Assembly (NCBI GenBank): GCA_013398055.1
Contig: VZRS01000323.1
Span: 192,130 to 256,129, forward strand
Length of the DNA: 64,000 nucleotides
Direction: 5' to 3'
Origin: Ifrita kowaldi
Taxonomy: Eukaryota; Chordata; Aves; Passeriformes; Cinclosomatidae
Shown: piece by piece, positions 1-11,912 of the stretch
Layout of the letters: each line of letters opens with the position of its first letter
Position numbering within the stretch: position 1 is the first letter of the stretch
Position numbers and translations under genes: made by a program
Notes under the pieces: generated by a model
Database searches by the model: none
Seen by the model: the letters and a program-made list of their open reading frames with translations, nothing else
What the model was told of the DNA's origin: nothing

Positions 1-2007
1 TCCAGAGAAGGATTTTTCCCCAACATCTCACTCCACCATTTGCTCAGCAGCTGCATTTTCTGCTCCATCAATACCCCCCTCCCTCTTTCTCTCTGCCCAA
101 AAGGCTCTCAGTAGACTCAAAATCAGGCTGGAAGGTTTTATGTTGAACTGACTGCTTTCAAACTGTGTTAAAGCTCTTAATTATTAATAGAAAAGTTGTA
201 ATGTGGCAGCAGGGAGCCAAACTGGCAGTTTAGGAGGGAAGTGTTGGTAAATCAGGAGCCAGCATCTTAGTCATGGCTTCTCCATCGTGCCACAGCTTCG
301 AACACGAGGTAATGCTGCAAGGCTGGGTGCATTAGTCACCAACAAATTGTGTTTGCAATTAAGCAGAACTCAACAGCCCTCCAGAAATCTCTCACTCCTC
401 TCTGGCATTCAATGCACTGCTATCTTACATCCCCCAGAAAAGAAAACTCTCCCATCTGCCACCCCAACAACCATATGGGATCCTTGGAAAATGAAGGAAA
501 TTAAAGTCCCTGTGGGATCACAGCTCCCAGCTCAGCTGTGGGGGGTTTGGGAGGCTCAAGTATTTGAGCTAAACACATCCTGTGCCCCGGGCGGCCCCGC
601 GGCGCTGCCGAGCTGGCTCTGCCAGCCACAAGCAGCTAAACCTGAGCTATGTGGCTGAGGGTGACCTCGTTTTGGGAACTTGGAGCTGCAGGGAAGCTGA
701 GGGATACGGAAGGACACTGTCCTTGCTGCCAGCCACCGTCACCTACCCGGGGAGAGGACAGCCCTGAGCCCTGCCCGAGGCTCCAGGGGGACCAGCCCCG
801 CAGCACCCACCACCCTGGAAGCCTGGCTTCGGGTGCAAAGTGAGGGCATTTGGTCCTTATTCCCCCAAACCAAGCCCTCCTCTAGCTGGCAGAGCTGTTC
901 TGCTGCAGGGAGCCGGGAGGGACGCCCGGATGGCGCAAGGAAGGCGATGGGGGATCCGCCTGCTCTGCCCCACGCGCTCCCAGGGTCCCTCAGGAGCCCC
1001 GGGGGAAAAGCACGGCTCTGCCAACACCCAAGGAGGGCACAGATTTCGGGATGGCAGCAGCAACATCCCCCAGGAACTGGTACTGCCAGCTCTCCAAAGG
1101 GAGAGAAGTTCCTTTCACTTTTTAAGCAATGTCTCGAAACGACCAGAACAGCTCTTCCCCACTGTAAAAAATTCATTCCTGGCTAAGGAATATTCCCCAC
1201 ATAACTTGATAGGAGGCCACTTCCAGGCTCAGATCCTAACAGAAAACTAAGACGGTTTCTTTGAGCCTCATCAGCACCAGGGGCTCAAACTCTCATTTTT
1301 TAGCGGGTAAATCTCCTCCCTGCTGCACGAGGAGCCAACACTGCCCACAGAGGGCACACGCAGGGGGGAAAACAATGGGGATTATTTGGGCCTGAGAAGG
1401 TGATTTAAGAATAACGGATGAGCAAAGCCACTGCATAATAATTTTCTGCATTTTCTTGGTTTCCCTGATTTCATTTTGTCCATCTGGCCTCGTGCTGCTT
1501 TGCTCTGCAGCATTCTGCAAACATCATTTACGAGAGCTGATCAGGGCATTTCACTGCAAACCCTGAACAACACAACACTGAAACAATCCAACTTGATCAT
1601 ATTTATCAAAAGAAATGCCATGTTTGTTCTGTTCTTTTTTTTTTCATCTTTTTTTCACTTAAAACCACCAGAGTTTGCAATAATAACATTTTTGCCTCAG
1701 CAAAACTCTCCTCCTGCAGTCGCACAGCCCCTCTCACTGCAGCCCAGCTGGGAGGTGTGAGCACCACAACCCTCTCAGTTTACTGGCCCAGCCTCAATTT
1801 CTCTCCCTGCCATCAAGCTGGACATGTAGCCTTGGAGAACCCTTCCCAGTAATCAAATACAGCAAAGATTAATACATTCAATTCACTTTTTTCTGGTAGG
1901 GTATTTTTCCACTTCTTATTCCTTGCGCTTTCCCAAATCTCCCTGTGCTTGCACCCACTGCTGTGCTGTCCCACCCAGCACTTCCAATCCAATCTCCTGC
2001 TCAAGCA

Positions 2008-2385
2008 GGGGCTGGAAGGACCTTAACGCCCATCCAGTGCCACCCCTGCCATGGGCAGGGACACCTTCCACTGTCCCAGGCTGCTCCCAAGCCCCAATGT
2101 CCAGCCTGGCCTTGGGCACTGCCAGGGATGGAGCAGCCACAGCTGCTCTGGGCACCCTGTGCCAGGGCCTGCCCACCCTCACAGGGAACAATTCCTTCCC
2201 AATATCCCATCTAGCCCTGCCCTCTGGCAGTGGGAAGCCATTCCCACTCCAGATCCTTGTCCCCAGTCCCTCTCCAGCTCTCCTTTAGGCCCTGGAAGGG
2301 GCTCTGAGCTCTCCCTGGAGCCTTCTCTCCAGGTGAACCCCCCCAGCTCTCCCAGCCTGGCTCCAGAGCAGAGGGGCTCCAGCCC
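2008..2385 (-). mobile_element. CR1 LINE fragment
   Basis: Matches the avian CR1 3' region read as its complement on the plus strand, from GGCTGGAAGGACCTTAA through GGCTGCTCCCAAGCCCC to the block ending near CTCCAGCCCT. The terminal octamer repeat is missing or decayed. No ORF2 remains. Ends are approximate. Confidence 0.85.
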
Positions 2386-4136
2386 TCTCTGTCCGTTTGT
2401 GACAAAAGAAAGGGATAAACTTTCCCTGCTCCTCAGGGTTCCCCCAGGGTCTCCAACGTGAGCCCTGGGCATTATTTGGAGCAGGGAGGCACTTCCATAC
2501 CTGATCTCTCCTCCCTCTCCCCGCTCCTGCCCTCAGCTCTGCACGGTCTGAAGCCAGAGGGATTTTCCTCAGCTCCACAGGTGACACAGCTGCTGGCACT
2601 CATGTTTGTCCACGTGCTGGTGCAGACAGCACCAAAAGACAGATCAGTGCTCCTTTCTCCCACCAGTTCCCTTCCCACTGCCCAGCCGGGACACGTTCCC
2701 TGCGGGGCCCGCGGATCCCTCACTCCGAGGCGCGGTGCCAGCGTGTGGGGGCAGGCGGGGGGCTGGTGACAGCTCCTGTGCTGCCGACGGCGCCCCAGCT
2801 TAGCACTGCCCTGTCACCGCTGTCTGCACAGCGGCCGCGGCGTTGGGTTACCCCCAGGTGAGGGGAAAGCGGTGCCCTGACAGCTCCAGCTAATTTAGGA
2901 GATTAATTAGGCACAAGGATCTCCTTTCAGAGGAGACGCGATGTCTCTGTGAGCCAGCAGCCCTGTTCTCCTCGGCCCCTTCGGGGGGAATTGTCAGCTT
3001 TTTGCTGGGAAATTGGATCGTGAGGGACGGGGTGGCCCCTGGGGTGGTCCCCATCTGAACCCTGCTCACATCCCCTCAGCCGCCCCAGCTCCTTCCAGCG
3101 CTGGCAGCTGGAGCTGGGGGAGCTTTGGGATGCTTTCAGCACTCCCAGGGCCTGGGTGGTGCGGCCAGAGCCCGGCACTGCCTCGGAAACACTCCCAGAG
3201 CTGTCAGAAGACTTTTACAAGGGAGAGTCTGGGCTACATCCCTGGTTTTGAATTTGATCTCCCTGCAGAAAGAGGAACTAAAGAATGCACTCGGCCGTTT
3301 GTCTGCTATATTTCATCTGAGGTGACATTTATAGGTGGCAGGAAGACCTAATGTACCATCATTTCGCTTTCAGCGGGCTCAATAAAAGTTTTGGCTGGGC
3401 TCTCGCTTGAGACTCTGCCCAAAGGAAACTCGGATGGTGACTGAGCAGAGGTGCTGGGAGCAGAGCTGGACGTGGGGGCTGAGCAGTCTGGGGCGAGCAG
3501 AACACCCCGGGACCCCAAAATCAAAGGGGGGAAGGCAGGCAGGGGAGGAGAAAGAGAAGAAGAGAGGCCAGAGGCCTGGCCAGTGGGATGATGATCCTGA
3601 GCTCCACACACCCACTCAGCACACACAGAGCGCCTGTGACTGCTCCGGGGAAGGCTTTGGTGGAGCATCTTTGATTCCTGCATCCATCCCCCCACAGTGA
3701 CTGGGATGGATTTCAAATCCTGCTCTATTTGAAAGTAAAATTTCCATTAGCCAATATTTGTCTGAGGCAGTTTCTTTGAAGAAGATGCTGCTGTGCAGCG
3801 ATCTCCACACTAATTACAGGAATTAGGAAAGCAATGGAGTGCAAGATCTCTTTTTTTTTCCAAGGCTTTCCAGAAAGCTGCCTCTAAAGCATCATCTGCC
3901 GCTGAAGTTTAGGGTGCTTTTTTAGAACTCTTGCAGGGAAATCTAATTTAATTCAGCTTGCAAGAAGCACCCTTAGATGTTCCCAGAGCATCACCCAAAT
4001 AGAACAGAGCTCTTCAAAGGCAGAAACATCTGAGAAGTCGCCTGAGGGGCAGCACTGGGGAAAGCTGTGGCTGGTGGGAGTCAGGCTGCAGGAGCTGCGG
4101 GGTGGCCTGGAGTGTGGAGCCTCTGAAGAGGCCGTT

Positions 4137-4184
4137 CATCTGCCCATCTGTCTGTCCATCTGTCCATCTGTCCGTCCATCTGCA
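4137..4184. repeat. TCTG/TCCA simple repeat
   Basis: A run of imperfect CATCTGTC units (tetranucleotide TCTG and TCCA alternation). Confidence 0.85.
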
Positions 4185-4850
4185 GCCACCCACACGCCCC
4201 CTGTGACACCAGCCCCCAGAGGAGCACAGCCACGGCCAGGGCACGGCAGAGGATTCAAAGCCACCCCCAACTCATTCCTGCTGGGGAAGGAGCCACGGGC
4301 GCCTGCTCCCGTTAGCAGAGGGCTCCCAGCCTGACAAATTACCTTTGTTTTAATGGATGAGCCGGGAGAAAATATTTTGATATATGACCACTGGGTCACA
4401 TGGGGTTGGCCACAGGGCTGCAGACTTGCTTTATGGGAATATTTGGCTTCATTTTCAGGTTCAATTTGTGGAGAGTTTCTAGACCAAGAGCCGACCGAAA
4501 AGTGAAGGAGCTAAAGCTTTGCACAGTTGTTGTGCCAAACTCCAGGGCCCATGGAAAGCCCACACAGCAGGAGAACAGATCCCAGCTTTGCCTCCTGCGA
4601 GCCCAGAGCAGCACACAGAGACGCTGGGGCAGGCAGGATCCCACTGCTGGGGCCTCCTCTGACCCAAACAGCCTGAAATATCCCACATCAAATGGAAATT
4701 TGTCACTTCCCTCTGCCCTCCCCAAACCAACCCCTGCTCCTGTGGCCCACAAGCATCATTCTTTTCCACACATCTTAAAATACCTCATGGAAGGATACAG
4801 ATGCTTAGAAAATGAATCCTGGATTATTCAAACACAAAAAGGGAAGGAAT

Positions 4851-4902
4851 TCATAGAATCACTAAGGTTGGAAAAGACCTCCAAGATCATCAAGTTCAAC
4901 CT
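4851..4902 (-). mobile_element. CR1 3' end fragment
   Basis: A short piece beginning TCATAGAATCACTAAGG and ending at CAAGTTCAACC is the typical CR1 3' terminus, seen as its complement. An AT-rich stretch follows. Confidence 0.8.
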
Positions 4903-6396
4903 TCTATATGAAATCTGTACATATACATGTGTATATATATATAAATTTTAAGATCATATGGCTATCAGCAACTAAAGCCTCAAGTATATTTATCTATGGA
5001 GTCTACTGAGTTTGCTACTTGTGTTTTCCATGAGCCAGGTTTAAGGACGTTTGCCAGAGCCCTGAATCACTCTGGTTTACGGAGCTTTCTCACCACAGGC
5101 GTGATCTAGGACTCCCAAGCTAAAACTGCTCTAAAAGAAACAAACACACAGACACCCTCACAACAGTCTGCACCAAAAAAAATAAATAAGTCATAAGATA
5201 GTTTGAATGTTATGTCATCTGGAATCAGCCAAGCAGCAGACTGGGAATTTTAGGAGCTTTTCTCAAGTAAGAGGACTGGGAGACAGGCGGGTTCTGTCCT
5301 AACCTGGCAGCAATCTCTGCTCCTCCTGACCATGAACCAACCTCCATCTGAGAACAGAAGATGCAAACCCTGAGCAGCCACGTGAGGAGTTATCGAGGGG
5401 AGATTAAATAATCAATGATCCTGACCCTGCCTGGAAGGCAACACTTCAAGCAGCAAAAGCCTGGGTTGGGGACCCGAGGTTGGGGGCCACCCAGGGTACC
5501 TCTTGCACAGCTCCGGCCCTCCTACCCCGCTGGGACCATGGATTCTGGGTGTAAAGCTCCCTGTCCCAGCCTAGGACCACAGCTGGGAATTAATCTGCTC
5601 CTCTTAAAGAGCAATTTAGATAAGGCTGTTCTGGAGCTGCTCTGATTACAAGATTTTACCTAATCCCCCAAAAATGCCATTTATTGTTTGGCAGCCCAAA
5701 GATCCGCCCCTCAGGGCTGGCCTTGGCAATCCAAACCCAGATTAGGCAGAAGACCAGAGTTTTGGGGTATGGGCTGAGCTTTGAGTGGCTGCAGGGAGCA
5801 GGATGGAGGAAGACGCTTCCCCCCGGCCCCAGTTTCCAGCTGGAGCTCCCTGCAGTCACCCAAGGGTGCCCAGCACACACGGGGTGCTCGGGGTTCAGTG
5901 CCCCCAAGGAAGGGCAGCAGGGGACACAGCAGCAGAGCAGGGTCCCCGGGGAGCCCCAGCCCTGCTCTGCTGGCCCCAACACGCCTCTCCCAGCTCTTGG
6001 CTTGCTCCGGAGCCGCGGTGGCTCCCAGCCAGGCGGCCACAATGCAGTGGAAGGAAGAAGAAACAGCTTTGTTTTGCCCAAAGCCTCGCAATTAATCAAG
6101 TTCCTATTTCCTCGCAGTTCCACGTTCCCCACCCCAAATGCGCCAGGCAGCTCCCAGCCATGGCAGAGCCCCCGCGCCGAGCACGGCGTTTGCTTTGCAG
6201 TCTCGTGTGAACAGAGAACCAGGAAATGAAATTAAAGTGAAATAGAAACGTCTTTGCTACAGTAAGAACCACTCACGGCACTTGGAGTCCAGTGAAACAT
6301 GGAGCCTCTGGAGCAGGCTGGCAGCCCCATCCCTGCCAGCACCATCCCCTGGGACCCTCTCCTGGGCACCAGCTCTGCCACCCAGGAGGAACACAC

Positions 6397-6605
6397 GGAA
6401 TCCTGGAGTCATTTAGGCTGGAAATGACCTCCAAGATTATCAAGTCCAAGCTGTGCCCCATCCCCACCCTGTCCCCAGCCCACAGCACTGAGTGCCACAT
6501 CTTGGCCATCCTTGGACACCTCCAGGGATGGGGACTCCAAACCTCCCTGGGCAGCCCCCTCCCATGCCTGACCACCCTTTCCAGGAAGAAACTCCTCCTG
6601 ATTTG
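6397..6605 (-). mobile_element. CR1 LINE fragment
   Basis: Contains GGAATCCTGGAGTCATTTAGG, the CAGCACTGAGTGCCAC block and the CACCTCCAGGGATGG block. Same subtype as the copies at 53402 and, in the other orientation, 61250. Confidence 0.82.
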
Positions 6606-7261
6606 GACCCCTCTGAGCACAAGCCACTGTTCTTATAGTGACACACAGCAAAACAAAACACCAGTGCATTTTCCTGGCCTTTTTCCAAATTAAAGTGGGG
6701 CTGAATATCAGGGTGGGAGGGGAGCGGGTGAGAATCCAGGTTCCTCAGGGACAGGAGCACTTGATTTATGAGCAAATGTCTTAAATAGAAGTCCCAGAGA
6801 TGCCATTTCAGAGGGACATTCCCAAAGCGGCTGCCGGGAAGGCAGGATGAGGGTGGGACCCGCTCCTGCGCCTCTGCACCTCTAATTGCCATTATTCTTC
6901 AGGAATATAAACAACAGGAGCCACCGAGCAGTGAGCCATGAAAGCTCAGCAGAACCAGGGCCTGGGAGCACAGGGAGAGGAACTGGGGGTCAGGCAGGTT
7001 AAGGACTCATTTCTGGCTCACCACAGCCCCTCTGGATGAGGACAGATGGGCAGGCACAGCACAGCAGGCACAGCCTGGTCTGTCCTGCAGCTCTGTCCAG
7101 CTCCCCTGGAGAGGAACCAGCAGCATTTAAAGGTCTGCTTGCTTCACCTCACATGCTTTTGCTTTCATGTGTCCCAGCTGATAACTGTCCAAGCTCTCTG
7201 CATTTTTAAGAGACCATTTTTCCAAAAACATCCTACCCTCTCCTGTTTGAACCATTGCCCC

Positions 7262-7399
7262 ATCCCTGGAAGTGTCCAAGGCCAGGTTGGATGGGGCTTG
7301 GAGCAGCCTGGGATAGCGGAAGGTGTCCCTGCCCATGGGATGGAGGAGCTTTAAGGTCATTCCAAAGCAAAGCAATCTGTGGTTCCATGATTCTGGGAT
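7262..7399 (+). mobile_element. CR1 3' end fragment
   Basis: Sense-orientation CR1 tail: GGAAGTGTCCAAGGCCAGG, GGCTTGGAGCAGCCTGGGA, then GGTTCCATGATTCTGGG at the 3' end. Confidence 0.85.
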
Positions 7400-8084
7400 G
7401 CTGCACTTGGATTTGGGATGGTGAGGGCCTTCAGAGCAGAGCACAGGGATGGAGCAATGGGAGGAAGGTGCAGCATCACCCCAGTCCCATGGCTCTGGTG
7501 TGCTGTCCCTCGCTCCCCTGCCCCACAGCTCCCTCCCAGTCACTTGGAGAAGTCCCTGATGGAGACTGTTTTGCAAATTCAGTAATATTTGAAATTTCTC
7601 TCATTTTCAGGCATGGAAAGAGAAATGTTCAATTTTAACTGGGATGCCTAATGAAGATTTATTCCAGTCCTGCAAATCAAAAGCATGTGGGAATAACCAC
7701 TCTTCCTTGGAGTAACTGGGTTATTTTTTCATGACCACTAGACCTTAGATCTGCTCCTCATTTCTTTCCATACCCACAGAGGGCAAGAAATAGCCATACT
7801 TGGTCAGTGAGAAAATGAAATTAAATGCAAATAGACTTGTACTGACTAAATCTGAGTTTCCCAAGGTTATTATTTCCCTAAATGCCAAGTCCCCAGGGTG
7901 AAGGAGGGGCAGCATCAGCCTGGGCCAGGGCTGGCAGTGTGGGGGCTCAGCCAGGCCCATGGTCCCCATGCCACCAGTGCCCTGAGCTTGAGGGCGAGGA
8001 TGGGCACCAGCACTGGGAACACTGACAGGCCTGGGGGCACGGATGGACACAGGAAGGGTTAAACCGGTTGTATCTCCTTGGCTG

Positions 8085-8290
8085 GAGCCACCCAGTGCCA
8101 CCCCTGCCATGGGCAGGGACACCTTCCACTGTCCCAGGCTGCTCCCAGCCCCAATGTCCAGCCTGGCCTTGGACACTTCCAGTGATCCAGGAGCAGCCAC
8201 AGCTGCTCTGGGCACCCTGTGCCAGGGCCTGCCCACCCTCCCAGGGAGCAATTCCTTCCCAATATCCCATCTAACCCTTCCCTATCAGTA
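8085..8290 (-). mobile_element. CR1 LINE fragment
   Basis: From CACCCAGTGCCACCCCTGCC through GGGCACCCTGTGCCAGGGCC to the CCCAATATCCCATCTAACCC block. Close in sequence to the copy at 2008, indicating the same CR1 subfamily. Confidence 0.85.
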
Positions 8291-11200
8291 TGAAGCCATT
8301 CCCTTGTCCTTCCCCTACCTCAGCTGAAGTACGCATCTCTGCTGGAAACACACTGCTTTCTGCTTCATGCTTGGCCACGCTTTCTAAGGAAGATGCTTTT
8401 TGCAAGGGCAGGATAAAGACACTCAACAGGATACAGAAATCAATGGGACACAGAAACCTGGTGGGACACAGAAACCCAACACTGCTTTGGACACAAATCC
8501 CTGCCCACGGTTTGGTGGCCCCGGTCCCTGGGCGGCCGCAGCCGCAGTGACAGCTCCTGGCACGGGACAGCAGTCCCGCTGACTCACCCAGTACAACTCC
8601 TGCCCAGAGCAGTTTTTCCATAAAAATAAACCCAGCCCTAATAAATAAATGCATTCCCATCGTAAAAGCCCGATTGGTGGCTGGGAAGGAAGAGCCTGAG
8701 CCTTGCAGCAAAACAATTTTCCTCTGGTTTGGAGACTCTGGACTGTGCTCCAGAGAAAGCACATCAGCAGGAACCCACTTCCCTGGGGAGGGGGACAGGG
8801 GGACCAGCACTGAAGGTGCCTCAGCCCAGCACAGCCACTGCTGTAAGAGAGGCTGGGAAGAAGCGACGCTTGCTCACGAGGGGGATTTAGGAATTGGCGC
8901 AGCTCCCGGCAGAGCAGACCTGGGGGATACACGAGCATTTAGCAGGGAGCCAAGGGCTTTTGTAAACAGAAGCTCAAACAAACATCTCTCATTTCACAGA
9001 TGGTGCTCACAATTTACAGCTGGCACATTTAAAGGCCACCTTGGACACGTCGGTGCTCACGGCCGCTAATGGGACACAAGAAACACCCCAGGCCTGCAGG
9101 CCTCAACATTTGCAGTCCAAGGAGCATCCCACTGACATCCCCAGGAGCAATTTCCACAGGAATATCAGTAAGACTCCTTAGTAGGAATGAAGAACATCAG
9201 AATGACCCAACTCCCTCCCCTGCAGCTTCCCAGTTTGGGTGAGTACAGGCTCCCAGCTCAGCAGCCGTTGCATTTAAGGGGGCTGCCAGGAGAGTCAGCT
9301 CCTCCTGAACAGCACCATGGCCCTGGTCCACAGCTAAAAATTACAAGAAATTGTGAACAGCACAAGAAAAAACCCCAAAGTCCTGACCAGCAGAGGATTT
9401 GGCAGTGTTTGAAGGAGTGCAAACCCCAAGGCACCTCCAGACCCTCCCCATGGCCACAGATCCTAATTGTGGGCCCGGTAATCCCAGGGAAGCACCAGAA
9501 CCCCTGGCACGGCAGCACCAGATGCCCCAGCCCGGGGCAGAGTGCGTGGCTGCCCGAGGCTGCCTGCAAAGCCCACACTGCTCAGCTGCCTGGACAAACA
9601 GAAGTGCCTTTATGGAGACACGATTTGGGCAGCGCCGTGGAGCAGCGGGGACGGAGCTGCCGGACACTGGCACCATTCAGACACCCTGCCCCGACCCAGC
9701 CCGCAGCCACAGGGCAGGGCTGGGGACAGACCCATTGCTGGCAGCCCTCCTCACCCTCACCACTGCAAACCCCATTCCCACTGAGGGCAGAACCCCATGG
9801 AGCTCTCAAAACCACGGGCACAGCCCCTGCTCCTGGACAAGCAGCAGGAGTGACATCCACACACACTTAGTCAGAATAAAATCAAGTCAGATGCTTCATT
9901 TCTTATTGGAAGATTGGATTAAAGGCATTTGATTTAAATAGTTGGGGTCACAGAGAATATTTGCCCTGAGGTATTAGCCCCCTTAGGACCCATATTTCAA
10001 CCTCTAGCTCAACACAGACCAAATGTATGCTCCTGCATGCGCAGAAATTACCCCAGAATCCCTGGGCTTGCGGAAAAGCACCAAATGCCACCAGCACTGT
10101 CAGAGCCACGAGCTGCCACTGCAATCCTGCTCAGCCCTGTTTCACCTCACAGAACTAAAGGCTCCTGAACTGGCACAAGCACCTGATTCAGTGCCAGCCT
10201 GCTCACCTAATCCCTCAGGAACAGCACGGTGCCTCCGCTCCCCAGAGCCTCACACAGCTTTAACTGAGTTATTCTGCTGAATTTCTTTATAACTTCCGTT
10301 AAGAAAGAAATCGGTAGGAAGAGGCAACTCTTGGAATCTGAAAAACTGTGAATTTGGCAATCGATCCCTGTAAGGTCCCAGCAAGACCCAGGCTCACAAA
10401 CCTCATTCTGTGATACGCCACACAATTTTTCCCCCTTGAACGATAAACTAAAGCCATCCTGTTGGGGGAATGGGATGTGCCTGACCCCAGAGCTTCAACC
10501 AGGCATGAGAGAGAGGCATCTTTACTCTGTATGAACCACATGTAAAGCACAGCCTTGATTCGGAGGTGTCCTACCTTTGGGTGGTCTGTCCTGCCCCCAC
10601 GGCGCTCCTGGCAGGGGCTGGGTCTCCCAGCCCTGCTCCCAGGCACGCTGAGGAGAAGCCACTGCGGGGCTGGTGCAGCTCAGGGTTTAGTGGCAGGAGG
10701 ATGATGATGGAAGCAGAGCAGATGGTGAAGCTGGATGAAGCCTGTGTGTGTTCCACACTTACCTTCCTGCCTGAGAGAGCCCAGCAGGGCCTGGAGCCAT
10801 CCCACACTCTGCAGTGAGAGCTGCACCCCCGACCCCAAACCCAACCCAGCCGAGGCAGCAGCAACAGCGTCACCACGTCCACAGCACCTGCCCTGGCACC
10901 GGCCACGCCGAGCCCCCAGGGGCACCCAGCTACACCGGGAACGGCCCCGGCTGCCCTCAGGGCACGGGGGTGCCTCGGGTGAGAGGGAACTGGAAGTGTC
11001 TGGGGCCGTGGGAGGACGGGGGGGTGGGAAGGACGGTGTCCCTGCACTGGGAGGGCCCCGCGCCCCGCGGTGCCGTGAGGGGAGCAGAGTTCCTGCCGCC
11101 CGTCCGCAGGGATGCGCAGGGCGTGCCCAGCAGCACCGGGGGAATGGGCTTCACCTCCTGGAGATCTGAGCAGATCTTCACATGGCCGGGAGGGGAGGTT

Positions 11201-11758
11201 CTGTGGGAAAATGCTGCAGGGCCTGGCAGGAAGGAAATTCCCCCAGCGGAGCCGCCATCGCGCGAGGGCTCCGCCGTGGCAAGTTCAGGGACTTCATAAA
11301 TAACTGGGCCGTCCCCAGGGAGGCATTGCTAAGGTCACTATTTTTTCCCTTGAACTTTCCAGATGAAGGAAGCAATAGCAGAAGCGACAGCACAGATTTG
11401 GCCAGAGATCAACTGTACTGACAACAGTCACAGGATTGAACTCAGAAGAAAAGTCCTTTGTGTGTGTTGGAGGTATCACCAGATGGGCCGGGCAGCACTG
11501 GGGAGCTCTGCTCAAAAATATTCCACATGGGCAAAACCATCAGAGCTGGAACCAATGGCAGATGTAACCCACAGTAACTAATTCCACTGCTTAGGCCGAG
11601 TTAAAAATGCAGGGCACACATTTGTGTTTGGTGCCCATTAAAAATTAAAATGTTAAATTGTATTCTTCAGCAAACTGCTGAGATTGAGAATAAGAAACAA
11701 CTCTGATTAAAGATTAAGGATAGAGAGTCTATAAAACACTAATTATCACTGTACTTAC

Positions 11759-11912
11759 AGGGAATTTGGCCTGTTGGGCTTAATTACTTCTAGTTCAAGA
11801 TCACTCGAGTTCAGGCTGGGCTGGGGAGCACTGTTGGAGTTGAGGAGGCTGTTTACGTTTGAAGAGATGATGGATTCCAGGCTGGAGTTGATGATGCTGT
11901 TCCTGGTCTCCT
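11759..11912 (-). CDS. ARHGAP26: ARHGAP26 exon, Ser/Asn-rich linker
   Basis: The exon is 154 bp, acceptor GTTTTCTAG, donor GTAAGT. After completing Gln it encodes ETRNSIINSSLESIISSNVN, SLLNSNSAPQPSLNSSDLEL and EVIKPNRPNS, ending two bases (CT) into a Leu codon. This matches the RNSIINSSLES...PNSL linker of GRAF1 between the RhoGAP and SH3 domains, with many Ser/Asn changes. A second AG two bases into the exon could also be an acceptor, but only the first keeps the frame. It is the leftmost exon visible; the Pro-rich part and the SH3 domain are not in the remaining 11.7 kb. Confidence 0.93.

Larger units (their letters stand above)
1..11758 (-). other. ARHGAP26: ARHGAP26 intron, 3' part outside window
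   Basis: The intron begins at the donor 11753-11758 and runs off the left edge. No exon encoding the Pro-rich linker or SH3 domain was found on either strand. It holds five CR1 fragments (listed separately), a TCTG/TCCA simple repeat near 4137-4184, and otherwise unique sequence. Segments rich in CpG near 10900-11290 and AT-rich stretches near 5140-5240 carry no recognisable gene. Confidence 0.7.

Noticed and set aside
2008..2600. Several overlapping open frames on both strands near 2-2.6 kb
   Set aside because: They are translations of a CR1 fragment and its GC-rich flank.
1..11700. Search for the Pro-rich linker exon and SH3 exons of ARHGAP26
   Set aside because: No match to the expected Pro/Ser-rich or SH3 (ALYxCxAEHDSELSF-type) sequence in any frame on the minus strand; these exons must lie outside the window.
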